The translations under genes and the position numbers were made by a program. Positions 18,666-26,764 of a stretch of DNA of 64,000 bases are shown here, piece by piece. Source of the DNA: Candidatus Hydrogenedentota bacterium (GTDB taxonomy: Bacteria > Hydrogenedentota > Hydrogenedentia > Hydrogenedentales > CAITNO01); contig JAGPFE010000008.1 in assembly GCA_018056705.1 (NCBI GenBank), forward strand, positions 19,071-83,070, read 5' to 3'. Positions within the stretch are counted from its first letter, which is position 1. Each line of letters opens with the position of its first letter. The notes under the pieces are model-generated. The model made no database searches. It was not told where the DNA came from and saw nothing but the letters and a program-made list of their open reading frames with translations.

Positions 18666-20027
18666 ATGTCCTGTGTCAAACGTTTTGGATGCCCCTTTAT
18701 GATCGCGGCAGTGTTGCTGCTTTTGGGCGGGTGGATATCCGCGGAGGTTCCGGTAACCGGGACGGGTCAGAAAGTATCGGTCCAAGACCTCGCGGGCACC
18801 GATACCCTTGTTACCGTGGTACTCAAAGACAGTGGGGCCCAGGATAAAAACCTGAAAGTATTGGCGGTGAATCCCGCGACCATCACGTTCCTGAATACCA
18901 GTAACCTGGAAGTGGTATATCTTCAGGACAATATCGCGGAGATCCAGGTCCAGGAAGGAAAGGTAGAAACGCGACAGAGTCTGGCGGAAACCCAGGTATT
19001 GCGCGCCGAACAGCAGCGCGTGGTAGATTGCGCCATGGCCCGGGTGCGGGAGATCTTTGACGGCGCCAACGATGATCAGAACCTGAAACTGGCCGCGGCC
19101 GCGCTCTTGGCCCTGAATCGGGATGAAGGCGCCTCCGATTACCTGAAAAAACTTGCGGAAACCAATGATATCATGGCGCAGTTGCGGGCGTCCCGGGCCC
19201 TGTACCTGGCAGGTGATGAGATTTCCCGGGATCTCCTCCGACAGGGTCTGGAGAGTGGCAACCGCGAAGCCCGGGCCCTTGCCGCTGAATTGTGCGGCCT
19301 TGCGGGGGTGGCGGATTTTGAGCCCCTGCTGTTCCGGATGTTTCAGGATCGGGCAGTGGAACTGTCCGCGCCAGCCACTCGGGCCCTGGCCCGGCTGGGC
19401 AACCGTGAAATTATTCCCCGCCTGCTGGTGATGATCACCGAGCCGAACGAGGAAAAAGGGCGGGCGGCGGTTTTTGCTCTCAGCACGCTCGGTGGTGAAG
19501 ACGTGATTGACCAGATGCATATGTTGCTGCCGAGTTACGACGGTATTGTCCGGTTGAGGATCGTCATGGTGCTGTACTGGCTCAAGGCGCCGGATGCCGT
19601 ATCCGAATTGAAAAAAATATTATCGACTTATCCCACGCTCGCCCCCGACGTGGCCCTGGTTCTGGCGAGGGAAGGCGACTGGGAAGCCACACAGTTTCTC
19701 CGCAATCGCCTGCAACGGCGGGAAGATCCGACCGACAGCAACCTGGTGTACCGGGCGAAAAACGCGGGTGCCCTGTTCGCTAACGGCGATCCTACCACCA
19801 TGGCGGTCTTCCAGGAGGTGTTGCGCAGCGAAAGCCTGGTCGCGCGCAAGGCGGTATTCGACGTGTTTCTGGAACTGGGTTCCGTGCGCCTGATCAGCCT
19901 GTTACAGCCATCGATTGAAAACGTTGATCGGGAAATCGCCCTGGCCGCGGCGACCACGGTGGTTGGCCTGGCCAATCCCGAATTCCGGAAACGTTGGCAG
20001 GCCCTGAATCCGAAGGTAGGTTTCTGA
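18666..20027 (+). CDS. exported HEAT-repeat protein
   Basis: 453 residues from ATG 18666, set by GGAGG seven bases upstream. A signal peptide ends near WISAEV. A small beta-rich N-terminal part (VTVVLKDSGAQDKNLKV, then LEVVYLQDNIAEIQV) is followed by helical HEAT/PBS-lyase-like repeats from about residue 125 to the end, for example LAAAALLALNRDEGASDYLKKL-type units and LARLGNREIIPRLLVMI. It is probably a periplasmic or surface scaffold; the partner is unknown. A weak promoter may lie at 18579-18608 (TATGAT at 18603). Acylphosphatase follows 22 bases downstream. Confidence 0.75.
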   Translation: MSCVKRFGCPFMIAAVLLLLGGWISAEVPVTGTGQKVSVQDLAGTDTLVTVVLKDSGAQDKNLKVLAVNPATITFLNTSNLEVVYLQDNIAEIQVQEGKVETRQSLAETQVLRAEQQRVVDCAMARVREIFDGANDDQNLKLAAAALLALNRDEGASDYLKKLAETNDIMAQLRASRALYLAGDEISRDLLRQGLESGNREARALAAELCGLAGVADFEPLLFRMFQDRAVELSAPATRALARLGNREIIPRLLVMITEPNEEKGRAAVFALSTLGGEDVIDQMHMLLPSYDGIVRLRIVMVLYWLKAPDAVSELKKILSTYPTLAPDVALVLAREGDWEATQFLRNRLQRREDPTDSNLVYRAKNAGALFANGDPTTMAVFQEVLRSESLVARKAVFDVFLELGSVRLISLLQPSIENVDREIALAAATTVVGLANPEFRKRWQALNPKVGF

Positions 20028-20049
20028 AGACTTTCAGGCGAACCGGTCC

Positions 20050-20322
20050 ATGCGATTGCGGTTGATCATCCGGGGTCGGGTGCAGGGAGTGGGCTACAGG
20101 TGGTGGCTCCAGGAGACGGCCTTGCGCCGGAACCTGCAGGGGTGGGTCAGGAATTGCCCGGATGGTGCCGTGGAAGCCGAGTTGATCGGTCCGGAGCCAG
20201 ACGTGGAAGCCGTGGCCGCCTTGTGCGCGTCTGGTCCGCCCGCCGCCCGCGTGACCGAGGTAGAACGTCAACTACTCTCCGAATCGGGCCTGTCGGTCAG
20301 CGGGTTCCATATCCGACGATGA
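20050..20322 (+). CDS. acyP: acylphosphatase
   Basis: A 90-residue cytoplasmic enzyme that hydrolyses carboxyl-phosphate bonds. The family signature GRVQGVGYRWW contains the catalytic Arg (R17) and the second motif GWVRNCPDGAVE the catalytic Asn (N35). Length and motif spacing are standard. It is probably co-transcribed with the HEAT gene. Only 10 bases separate its end from the end of the convergent downstream gene, and no terminator hairpin is evident. Confidence 0.93.
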   Translation: MRLRLIIRGRVQGVGYRWWLQETALRRNLQGWVRNCPDGAVEAELIGPEPDVEAVAALCASGPPAARVTEVERQLLSESGLSVSGFHIRR

Positions 20323-20332
20323 CCCACGTGTG

Positions 20333-21892
20333 TTATTCCGAGTCGGCCGAGAGTCGCGATCTAAGTTTCTCACCTGCCTGTTCGAGAATCTGGTGAGCGA
20401 CCTGGTTGGGATGGTACCCCCCCGTGATGCGGATGAAGGGCACGCCGGCTTTTCTGCAGTCTTCTTCCAGGGTGGCAAAGGAATGACTGCACCACCGGAT
20501 GAGGAGCAGGAATGCCGCCACCCCCGGCTGGTATATGTACGCGCGGAAATGTTCCACGCTCTCGTGGGCGCGGGAATCAACCCAGCACAGGTCTTCAAGT
20601 TCCAGCGTTTCGATCAGTTTCTGGCGGGCGGACTGCTGCGGGGTTCCGCCCAGCATCACGATTTTTTTCCCTCGTAACAGGGACGCCGCGATCGCGACCT
20701 CTTCGGTCAGTTCTCCCTCGTAATCTCCTTCCGACGTGGCATCTTCCCTGGACTCATAGCGGCGGATTTCATTGACTACCGGCTCAAGGGCCTTGTAGAT
20801 CTCCGCGGGTTGCGTTTGCGCGCGGTCCTTGATGGGGTAAAGCAGTTCCCGCATGGAGGTATGGCTGGGCTTGATGCCCAGTTCCAGTAGCCGGACCACG
20901 CATTCGGCGATAACCTGCCAGTCATGCCCGTCCGGCTGTTCGCGGTCGCTTTCGATCATTTTCACGTGGAACCGGGCACGGTTCAGCAACTTGGGCACCT
21001 GGTGATCCAGTTGGAGCCGTTCGTGGAATTCCCGGTTTAATGCGGCAATACGGTCCCGAAGATCCTGCCAGGCCGAGGCGTCAGCCGGATCGTTCCATCG
21101 CATGTACCGTTCCACGAAAATCCGCTGTTCCTCGGTGGTGCGTCTTAACCACCAGAAACATTTTTCCTGGTCCGGGTCGGGCACGCGGTTTCCCACGTCG
21201 GTTACGGCGACGCGCAGGGCGGACTGGGCCTCCGCGGTGTACTTGACGGCCTGTTCCAGGAGATCCCGTTGCTCCTCTCGATATGGCAGCACCGCCTGGA
21301 GCAATTCCGTGACATGGGCGAGGTTTTCAAAACACTCTGCCAGGTTTTCCCAGCACTCGAAGGCGTTTTTGTCGTCCGAGATCGCGTTGGTGTCCACGTG
21401 CAGCATCCATAGATAGCATTCCGGCAACGTGCGGGCCTGCTCGATCAGTCCGCGCCGCTCCGCCTCGCTTTCTTCGGTCATGCCGTCTGGACTGTGAAAC
21501 CGCTGGGTGATACACCACCGGACCGCTTTCGTCTTGATATTGCAGCGTTCCTGAATGAGTCGCAATTCATCGTCGGGGACCCGTTCCCGCTCTTTTTCCG
21601 GTTTTTCCGGCTCGTTCTGGCTATATCGTTCGGTCGCGCTTTTCCAGTTGATGTCCCCCGCGAAACTGCCTTCCTGGATGATCCGGGAACGGAACTCCTG
21701 TAATTTTCTGCTTATGGCGGGGTCCATCCGCCGGCTAGCCATATCTTTCCGCTCCAGTTCTTCCATGTATCCCACCAGTTTCCGGAACGCGGTCAGCATG
21801 TCACGGCGAAACTCAGGATCCCGTTCAATCTGGCGGGAAAGGCGGGAGGACAATACTGAAAAAACCTTACTTAATACATCTTCAAGATTCAT
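20333..21892 (-). CDS. DUF2325-like C-terminal domain protein, function unknown
   Basis: 519 residues, with AAAGG upstream of the ATG. The N-terminal 400 residues are charged and helical, with no domain I recognise. The last 110 resemble DUF2325: KKIVMLGGTPQQSARQKL, then WVDSRAHESVEHF, LLLIRWCSHSFATLEEDC, and GVPFIRITGGYHP. In that family the region forms a Rossmann-like fold with conserved His/Ser/Cys. It is cytoplasmic, with no signal or membrane helix. It diverges from a response-regulator gene, so the two may share a signalling role; this is only positional. Confidence 0.6.
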   Translation of the reverse strand: MNLEDVLSKVFSVLSSRLSRQIERDPEFRRDMLTAFRKLVGYMEELERKDMASRRMDPAISRKLQEFRSRIIQEGSFAGDINWKSATERYSQNEPEKPEKERERVPDDELRLIQERCNIKTKAVRWCITQRFHSPDGMTEESEAERRGLIEQARTLPECYLWMLHVDTNAISDDKNAFECWENLAECFENLAHVTELLQAVLPYREEQRDLLEQAVKYTAEAQSALRVAVTDVGNRVPDPDQEKCFWWLRRTTEEQRIFVERYMRWNDPADASAWQDLRDRIAALNREFHERLQLDHQVPKLLNRARFHVKMIESDREQPDGHDWQVIAECVVRLLELGIKPSHTSMRELLYPIKDRAQTQPAEIYKALEPVVNEIRRYESREDATSEGDYEGELTEEVAIAASLLRGKKIVMLGGTPQQSARQKLIETLELEDLCWVDSRAHESVEHFRAYIYQPGVAAFLLLIRWCSHSFATLEEDCRKAGVPFIRITGGYHPNQVAHQILEQAGEKLRSRLSADSE

Positions 21893-22048
21893 AGTGAAAA
21901 CCTTTCAACCAACCAATGACGCGTACTGCCGCTACATACCATTATCGGAACAGGTCGGTTTGCGTAACTATTTCCGGCGCGCTGAAACGATCGCCTGGTC
22001 CCGTGGTTCCATATTCCGGAGCCTTCCGGCCGGATTTCACTAAATTTC

Positions 22049-22078
22049 TTGCTTATTAAACGGAATCTAGGGTATAAA
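22049..22078 (+). promoter_or_regulatory. sigma-70-type promoter for the response regulator
   Basis: TTGCTT (22049-22054), an 18-base spacer and TATAAA (22073-22078) lie about 50 bases before the ATG, in the divergent intergenic region. Confidence 0.55.
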
Positions 22079-22126
22079 TTGTAGACAGGGGCCTGCCCCG
22101 CAGTCAATTCATAGTAAGGTACCGTG

Positions 22127-23062
22127 ATGAGTAGAATCCTGATTGTTGACGACGAGGTGGATCTGACCCACCTGATCCGGGCCAAACTTCAGGCCGAGGG
22201 GCACGAAGTATACGTGATCAACACGGGGGAAGGGGCGTTCGAATACGCCAAGCAGATCAAGCCCGATATCTGCCTGCTGGACATCATGTTGCCCGGCATC
22301 ACGGGGTACCAGATCTGCCGACGGATCCGCCGGGATCCCGAACTGTACAAGATAGCCGTTCTGATGCTGACCGCGCTGGGCGAGGAGCCCGAGGTTATGC
22401 ATGGACTGGAACAGGGCGCCGATGATTATCTCGTGAAGCCGTTCAAATTTGATCGGCTACTGGACAAGATCGCGTCCATGAACGCCTTGCTGGCTTCCGT
22501 GAACACCCGGAACCGGATTTCCAATCTTCCCGGAACCGACGCGATCAAGCGGGAGATCAATCACCAGCTCGCCCGGGGCGAATCCATAGCCGTGGTGTAC
22601 ATCGATGTGGTGGGGTTCGAAGTATATGCCCGGTCCCGGGGCCAGGAAGGCGCGAAACAGGTCATCGAGAGTGTGGCCAAAATGCTGACCAGTCTTACCC
22701 GGAACCTGGGCATTTATGAATGTTTCATTGCCCACATGGGCCGACAGCATTTCGTGATCCTGCTGAAACTGGAGGACTACGAACGTTTCTGCAAGCACCT
22801 CGCGGAATTGTTTGACGAGAACGCCTCCCTGTTCTATACCTCCCAGGAACTTAACCAGGGATTCGTGGTGGCCAACGACAACCAGGGGCGTGAGGTACGG
22901 GGTCCCCTCATGGCCCTGGCGATCGGCGTCGCCCACAACCAGTTCCGCCAGTTCAAGAACGCCAAGAAAATTTTCGAGGTGCTGGCCCAGGTCCGGCAGA
23001 AAGCCCAGCCCGTGGATGGCCACAGCACAATTTTCGTGGACCGTCGCCGCGCGGACCGGTAG
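22127..23062 (+). CDS. response regulator with degenerate GGDEF domain
   Basis: 311 residues from ATG 22127 (AAGG upstream); a GTG three bases earlier is also possible. The receiver domain (about 1-120) has the acidic pair D8/D9, phospho-acceptor D52 in LLDIMLPG, T82 and K104 in LVKPF. The C-terminal half has the GGDEF fold, with VVYIDVVGF and a helix starting GQEGAKQV, but the signature is HMGRQHF in place of GGDEF and the second metal Asp is Val. It cannot be expected to make cyclic di-GMP; it may bind a nucleotide or a partner. No histidine kinase is adjacent. Confidence 0.82.
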   Translation: MSRILIVDDEVDLTHLIRAKLQAEGHEVYVINTGEGAFEYAKQIKPDICLLDIMLPGITGYQICRRIRRDPELYKIAVLMLTALGEEPEVMHGLEQGADDYLVKPFKFDRLLDKIASMNALLASVNTRNRISNLPGTDAIKREINHQLARGESIAVVYIDVVGFEVYARSRGQEGAKQVIESVAKMLTSLTRNLGIYECFIAHMGRQHFVILLKLEDYERFCKHLAELFDENASLFYTSQELNQGFVVANDNQGREVRGPLMALAIGVAHNQFRQFKNAKKIFEVLAQVRQKAQPVDGHSTIFVDRRRADR

Positions 23063-23093
23063 CGCGCGGGCAGCATTGGTCCCGGGCCGCTGA

Positions 23094-23654
23094 TCAGTCG
23101 AGGCTTGCCAGGGTTGCTTCCACGAATTCCGGCGTGATAGCCGCTTCGTCCACGATGCTGTAGAACAGCCCCGTGCTATCCTTGAAGTTTTTGAGGGTAA
23201 GCAGCGCCTGCCGAAGTTCGTCCCGCGAGGCGTCCGGGCAGGTATATCGCAGGCCGCACCGTCGCATCAGTTCCACCATCCATTCGTGGCGGTTCCGTTG
23301 CAACCGGGTCATGGCAAAAAGCCCGAACGCGACCAGGTCTCCATGAAGAAAGTGGCGGCGGGTGATGTGCTCGATGTTGTAGGCGACCAGGTGTTCCGAT
23401 CCCTCTTCCGGCCGGCTGTTGCCGAATTCCGCGCAGAACTTGACTTCCCTGCGGTACAGGTCCACGATGGTATCGATTCCCCGCGGGGTGACGTCGTAGA
23501 CCTCTTCCGCGTTGCGGTCCAGCTCTTCCAGGCACGCCTGGGCTTCGGCGGCAATGGCCGAGTCATACCGTTCGCCGGTATGCTCGTGGGCCAGTTTCCA
23601 GTCGAACAACCCCGTGTGAATGCTGGCTATATCGCAGGCCCCGGCCCGGTTGAG
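23094..23654 (-). pseudogene. 3' part of glycerol-1-phosphate-dehydrogenase-like gene, after in-frame stop
   Basis: It continues the upstream half in the same frame immediately after the TAA: LNRAGACDIASIHTGLFDW reads straight on from REAPP. It holds the region that in the Fe-ADH/glycerol-1-phosphate dehydrogenase family supplies the metal ligands (the Asp of the AGA-x-DI segment, then HLVAYNIEH and HFLHGDLVAFG). It has no convincing ribosome-binding site or ATG of its own; the first usable in-frame start is a TTG at 23609, already inside a conserved segment. It is readable only by readthrough, weak internal initiation, or if the stop is a sequence error. Confidence 0.75.
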
Positions 23655-24089
23655 TTAAGGCGGGGCTTCCCGGATCAGGTCATAATCCACCAGGAGTTCC
23701 TCCGGGAAAATATGACCGACGTAGGTGACTTTTTTGTCGACCCGGACCGCGATGGTATTAGTCAGGGGCGCGTCTACCGAGATGATGGTGGGCACCAGGA
23801 CCATCCGGCAACCCCGTTTCCAGGCGATGTACTTGGCCATGTCGCAACTGGAACCCCCGCCAATGCCCACCACGACGTCGCAGGGCGGAAGAGACCGCTC
23901 GGCCTGTTCAACGGTTTCCAGGTCCATGTCCGGCACCATGTACACCATGTCCGGGTTCCACGCGCAGTGTTGCTGAAACAGCGCCCACGGAATCTCCATG
24001 GAAACGGCCAGCACCCGGCCGGAAAGACTTCTGACTTCCCGGCATACCCCGTGACCCGAGTGGATGACTGGAGACTTGTACCCGTCCAT
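23655..24089 (-). CDS. 5' part of glycerol-1-phosphate-dehydrogenase-like gene, ends at in-frame TAA
   Basis: It starts at ATG 24089 behind AAAGGACAGGAT. It carries the NAD-binding half of the iron-containing alcohol dehydrogenase/glycerol-1-phosphate dehydrogenase family: VVVGIGGGSSCDMAKYIAW, VPTIISVDAPLTN, and DYDLIREAPP just before the TAA at 23655-23657. Relatives read on as APP-R-LNRAGAGD, so the stop sits at one codon of a conserved motif with no frameshift. The product of 144 residues lacks the metal site and should be inactive. The intact enzyme would be about 331 residues and would reduce dihydroxyacetone phosphate or a similar substrate. Confidence 0.75.
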   Translation of the reverse strand: MDGYKSPVIHSGHGVCREVRSLSGRVLAVSMEIPWALFQQHCAWNPDMVYMVPDMDLETVEQAERSLPPCDVVVGIGGGSSCDMAKYIAWKRGCRMVLVPTIISVDAPLTNTIAVRVDKKVTYVGHIFPEELLVDYDLIREAPP

Positions 24090-24157
24090 ATCCTGTCCTT
24101 TCAAGATAAAACCAGTCCATGAAGATGGATTGAGGTGACGCAACGTGGAGATTTCCT

Positions 24158-24187
24158 ATTCTACCACTCGCCCGGGCCGGAACCCAA
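24158..24187 (-). promoter_or_regulatory. possible promoter for the dehydrogenase-like gene
   Basis: On the minus strand TTGGGT (24187-24182), an 18-base spacer and TAGAAT (24163-24158) precede the ATG by about 70 bases. The -35 is weak. Confidence 0.35.
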
Positions 24188-24196
24188 TCCAGGGCA

Positions 24197-24640
24197 TCAG
24201 GGGCCCTGGGATCTGTCGGGGGGGGCCGGAGGGCGTTCCAGAAAATGCAACAGGATTCCCAGGGTCGCCAGCAGAAACCCGATAACCACGCACGCCACGC
24301 CGCCGAAATACGCGCCTACCGCCCACTGACTGCGGCCGAGCATGCCGTTGAATATCACGAACACCAGGCCGATGACCGTCAGGGAAACCCCGGTCAGGGT
24401 CAGGTCGATCTGTTGCCGGGTATCCTGGGCGGTCTCAGGGGAGGTGGTGTTCGCCGAAAGGCCGTTATCGGGAACGTCTTCCAGCAGTTGGAGGAGTTCG
24501 GGGTGTTGCTCGGCCCGCTGTAACAGGGCCAGCCGGATCCGGTATTCAAGCCAGGAGGTGAAAATGGACCGCGCGACCACCCAGATAAGGTAAATGAGCG
24601 CCAGTAGGGGAGGGATGATCAGCAGGTCATAAACGCGCAT
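24197..24640 (-). CDS. small membrane protein, unknown
   Basis: 147 residues. An N-terminal hydrophobic helix (LLIIPPLLALIYLIWVVA) is followed by a charged helical region, then two helices (about 82-100 and 107-132) and a proline-rich end. I recognise no family. It precedes the interrupted dehydrogenase gene on the same strand and diverges from the DUF4097/sigma-factor operon, so its promoter region is shared with that operon. Confidence 0.6.
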   Translation of the reverse strand: MRVYDLLIIPPLLALIYLIWVVARSIFTSWLEYRIRLALLQRAEQHPELLQLLEDVPDNGLSANTTSPETAQDTRQQIDLTLTGVSLTVIGLVFVIFNGMLGRSQWAVGAYFGGVACVVIGFLLATLGILLHFLERPPAPPDRSQGP

Positions 24641-24694
24641 GGTTCAACCCGGTCCGTGTTGTCTCTCTTCAGTATACCGGATATTTACGGCTCT

Positions 24695-25681
24695 ATGTGT
24701 CGCATCGGGAATGTGTCGAAACCGTTTACGTCCCGGAACGGGTCAGAACAGTGGAGCGTCATTAAAAAAGTGGTCAGAAAAAGTGTCATAACGGCGGCCC
24801 TGATAGCGGTGGCCATCCAGGTTTTCTGCGTGGGGATTCTCGCGCCTAACCTGCCCCGCGAGGTCTGCCGCCCGGGACTGCTGGAAACCCGGCAGTTCAA
24901 TCTCCCTGCCACGCCGGCCCTGAATATTGTCGGCAAGAACGGCGCGGTCCGGGTGAGCGTGGGCGAGGGGGACGTATTCACCGTGACGGCGGAGATCCGG
25001 GCGTACACCCGTTACGCGTCTGACGCGCCAACCGCCTCGGAATACCTGTCCCGGCTGTTCCAGGTGGATCGCCAGGGGGAAGTCACCCGGCTGACCGTGG
25101 AACCGGAAGAAGCGCCGGACACCGTGGATGTCCGGGTAGACCTGCAGGTAGCAGTGCCCGAAGGCACCGGCGTGGCGGTAGACGTGATCAACGGCAACAT
25201 CTGGGTGGAAGGCGCGGCAGGGGACGTGGCCGTGGAGGGAAACAACAGCGACGTACAGGTGCAGGGTGCCAGGGGGGCAGTTACGGTGAAAACCACCAAT
25301 GGCCGCATCATGGTGCATGGTGCCCGGGCTGAAACCACGCTGGAAACGGCGAATGGCGGCATCAATGTCCAGATGCTGGGGGGAGCGCTCCAGGCGTCCA
25401 CGATCACCGGAAACATTACGTTGAGAATTTTGTCCGACGAGGTGGACGCATGCGACTTGACCTCGTTGAACGGAAGTATTACACTACTGCTCAAGGAAAG
25501 TTGTTCGGCGGAACTGAGTGCTTCGACGGTTCGCGGAACGGTGGATCTTGATCCCGCGCTCGTGGTACGGGGCGGCGAGATCCGTCGGCGGGCGGTCCGT
25601 GGTATGCTGGGAAACGGCCGGACGAAACTTTCCCTGAACTCCATGAACGGCAACATCGTGTTACAACGGAGTCAGACATGA
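24695..25681 (+). CDS. DUF4097-type beta-helix envelope protein
   Basis: About 328 residues from ATG 24695; GTG 24656 and GTG 24770 (GGAG 13 bases upstream) are alternatives. A hydrophobic N-terminal helix (SVITAALIAVAIQVFCVGIL) exports or anchors it. The rest is a right-handed repeat of short strands ending in NG or GN turns (VINGNIWVEG, TTNGRIMVHG, TANGGINVQM, SLNGSITLLL, SMNGNIVLQ), typical of DUF4097/GIN-type adhesin-head domains. Its stop overlaps the sigma-factor start (ATGA), so the two are translationally coupled. It may act as an envelope sensor or be a target of the sigma factor. Confidence 0.78.
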   Translation: MCRIGNVSKPFTSRNGSEQWSVIKKVVRKSVITAALIAVAIQVFCVGILAPNLPREVCRPGLLETRQFNLPATPALNIVGKNGAVRVSVGEGDVFTVTAEIRAYTRYASDAPTASEYLSRLFQVDRQGEVTRLTVEPEEAPDTVDVRVDLQVAVPEGTGVAVDVINGNIWVEGAAGDVAVEGNNSDVQVQGARGAVTVKTTNGRIMVHGARAETTLETANGGINVQMLGGALQASTITGNITLRILSDEVDACDLTSLNGSITLLLKESCSAELSASTVRGTVDLDPALVVRGGEIRRRAVRGMLGNGRTKLSLNSMNGNIVLQRSQT

Positions 25682-26277
25682 GCAGGAACCCCATGGCGGC
25701 CGCCCTCCCCGTTTCCAGGGTGGCGGTACAGGAAGCGGACGACATTCAACTGGTCCAGCGGGCCAAGGACGGTGACACCGCCGCCTTTTCCGAGCTGGTG
25801 CGGCGACACCAGGACGAGGCGTACACCCTGGCCTATCGGTTCATGCGGGACTCCGCCCTCGCGGAGGACATGGCCCAGGAGGCCTTTCTGAAGGCTTTCA
25901 GGCTGTTGCAGTCCTACCGGGGCGAATGCAGTTTCCGCACGTGGATGTACCGGGTGGTGTCCAGCGTGTGCCTGACGGAATTGCGTCGCCGCAAAAACCG
26001 GCATGAGGTCGAATGGAACGATTCGCTGGAACTCAGCGAAGAACGGCCCGTGGTGGATCGGGACCTGCATGAAAAGATTCGCGGATGCGTTCGCCTGCTG
26101 CCGGAACGGTATGCCACGGTGATTTCCATGTATTACCTGGCGGGCGCGCCCTACGAGGAGATCGCCGACGCGCTGAACATCCCGCAGGGCACGCTCAAAA
26201 CATGGATGTTCCGCGCGCGCAAGTTGTTGCGACAGATCGTGGAGAAGGAACTGAAGATCCATGGCTGGACGGAATAA
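25678..26277 (+). CDS. ECF-type RNA polymerase sigma factor
   Basis: 199 residues. Region 2 reads FSELVRRHQDEAYTLAYRFM, then AEDMAQEAFLKAFR and FRTWMYRVVSS; region 4 reads LLPERYATVISMYYL, then YEEIADALNIPQGTLKTWMFRAR. This is the layout of RpoE-like sigma factors. It is coupled at both ends: a 4-base overlap with the DUF4097 gene and a 17-base overlap with the following membrane protein, the normal place for an anti-sigma factor. It probably controls envelope genes, perhaps including its own operon. Confidence 0.93.
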   Translation: MSRNPMAAALPVSRVAVQEADDIQLVQRAKDGDTAAFSELVRRHQDEAYTLAYRFMRDSALAEDMAQEAFLKAFRLLQSYRGECSFRTWMYRVVSSVCLTELRRRKNRHEVEWNDSLELSEERPVVDRDLHEKIRGCVRLLPERYATVISMYYLAGAPYEEIADALNIPQGTLKTWMFRARKLLRQIVEKELKIHGWTE

Positions 26278-26689
26278 GTTCTCCGATATGGAACTGGACG
26301 CGCTGATTGAGGCCGCGTTACGCGACCAGCCGGTGATGCGCGCGCCAGTGGATTTGTCCCGCAAGGTGGAGGAGCGGGTGAATATCCTGCTGTTGCGGGA
26401 AAGGGAAAAAGCGCGTTTTCGGGCCGGCATGACGGTGATGGGGGTGTCCGTGCTGGTGACCCTGCTTACGGCGGCCGCGGTGGTGTGGTTCACCCACCTC
26501 AGCCTGGTGTGGGCCAATGGCACGGCGGGAAACGGGGGACAGGTGGATACCTGGTGGGCCTCCTGGTGGATGATCCTTAGCGATTACCGGGGCGCGTACA
26601 CCCTCCTGTTCAGCCTGTTGATCGGCGTTACCACCTTTATCGCTCTCGGGTTCAGTCCGTATGGCCGGTTCGGGCGTTTCCGCCGCTGA
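26261..26689 (+). CDS. membrane protein, likely anti-sigma factor
   Basis: 142 residues. An N-terminal cytoplasmic part of about 55 residues (MELDALIEAALRDQP, then DLSRKVEERVNILLL) precedes two membrane helices (about 58-78 and 110-132) with a short outer loop. Position and overlap with the sigma gene suggest it holds the sigma factor at the membrane. It lacks the HxxxCxxC zinc motif of ZAS-type anti-sigma factors, and no homologous domain is recognised, so the role is inferred from context. Confidence 0.6.
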   Translation: MAGRNKFSDMELDALIEAALRDQPVMRAPVDLSRKVEERVNILLLREREKARFRAGMTVMGVSVLVTLLTAAAVVWFTHLSLVWANGTAGNGGQVDTWWASWWMILSDYRGAYTLLFSLLIGVTTFIALGFSPYGRFGRFRR

Positions 26690-26764
26690 GGGACGTGTCA
26701 GCCCGCGCGGGGGAGGGGACGTTGATACAATGTCCTCGAACGGTCCCGAAGGCAGGAGCATTTT

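Noticed and set aside
23655..23657. Recoded stop (selenocysteine or pyrrolysine) in the dehydrogenase-like gene
   Set aside because: The codon is TAA, which is not used for either residue, and relatives have an ordinary residue there; nonsense mutation or sequence error is simpler.
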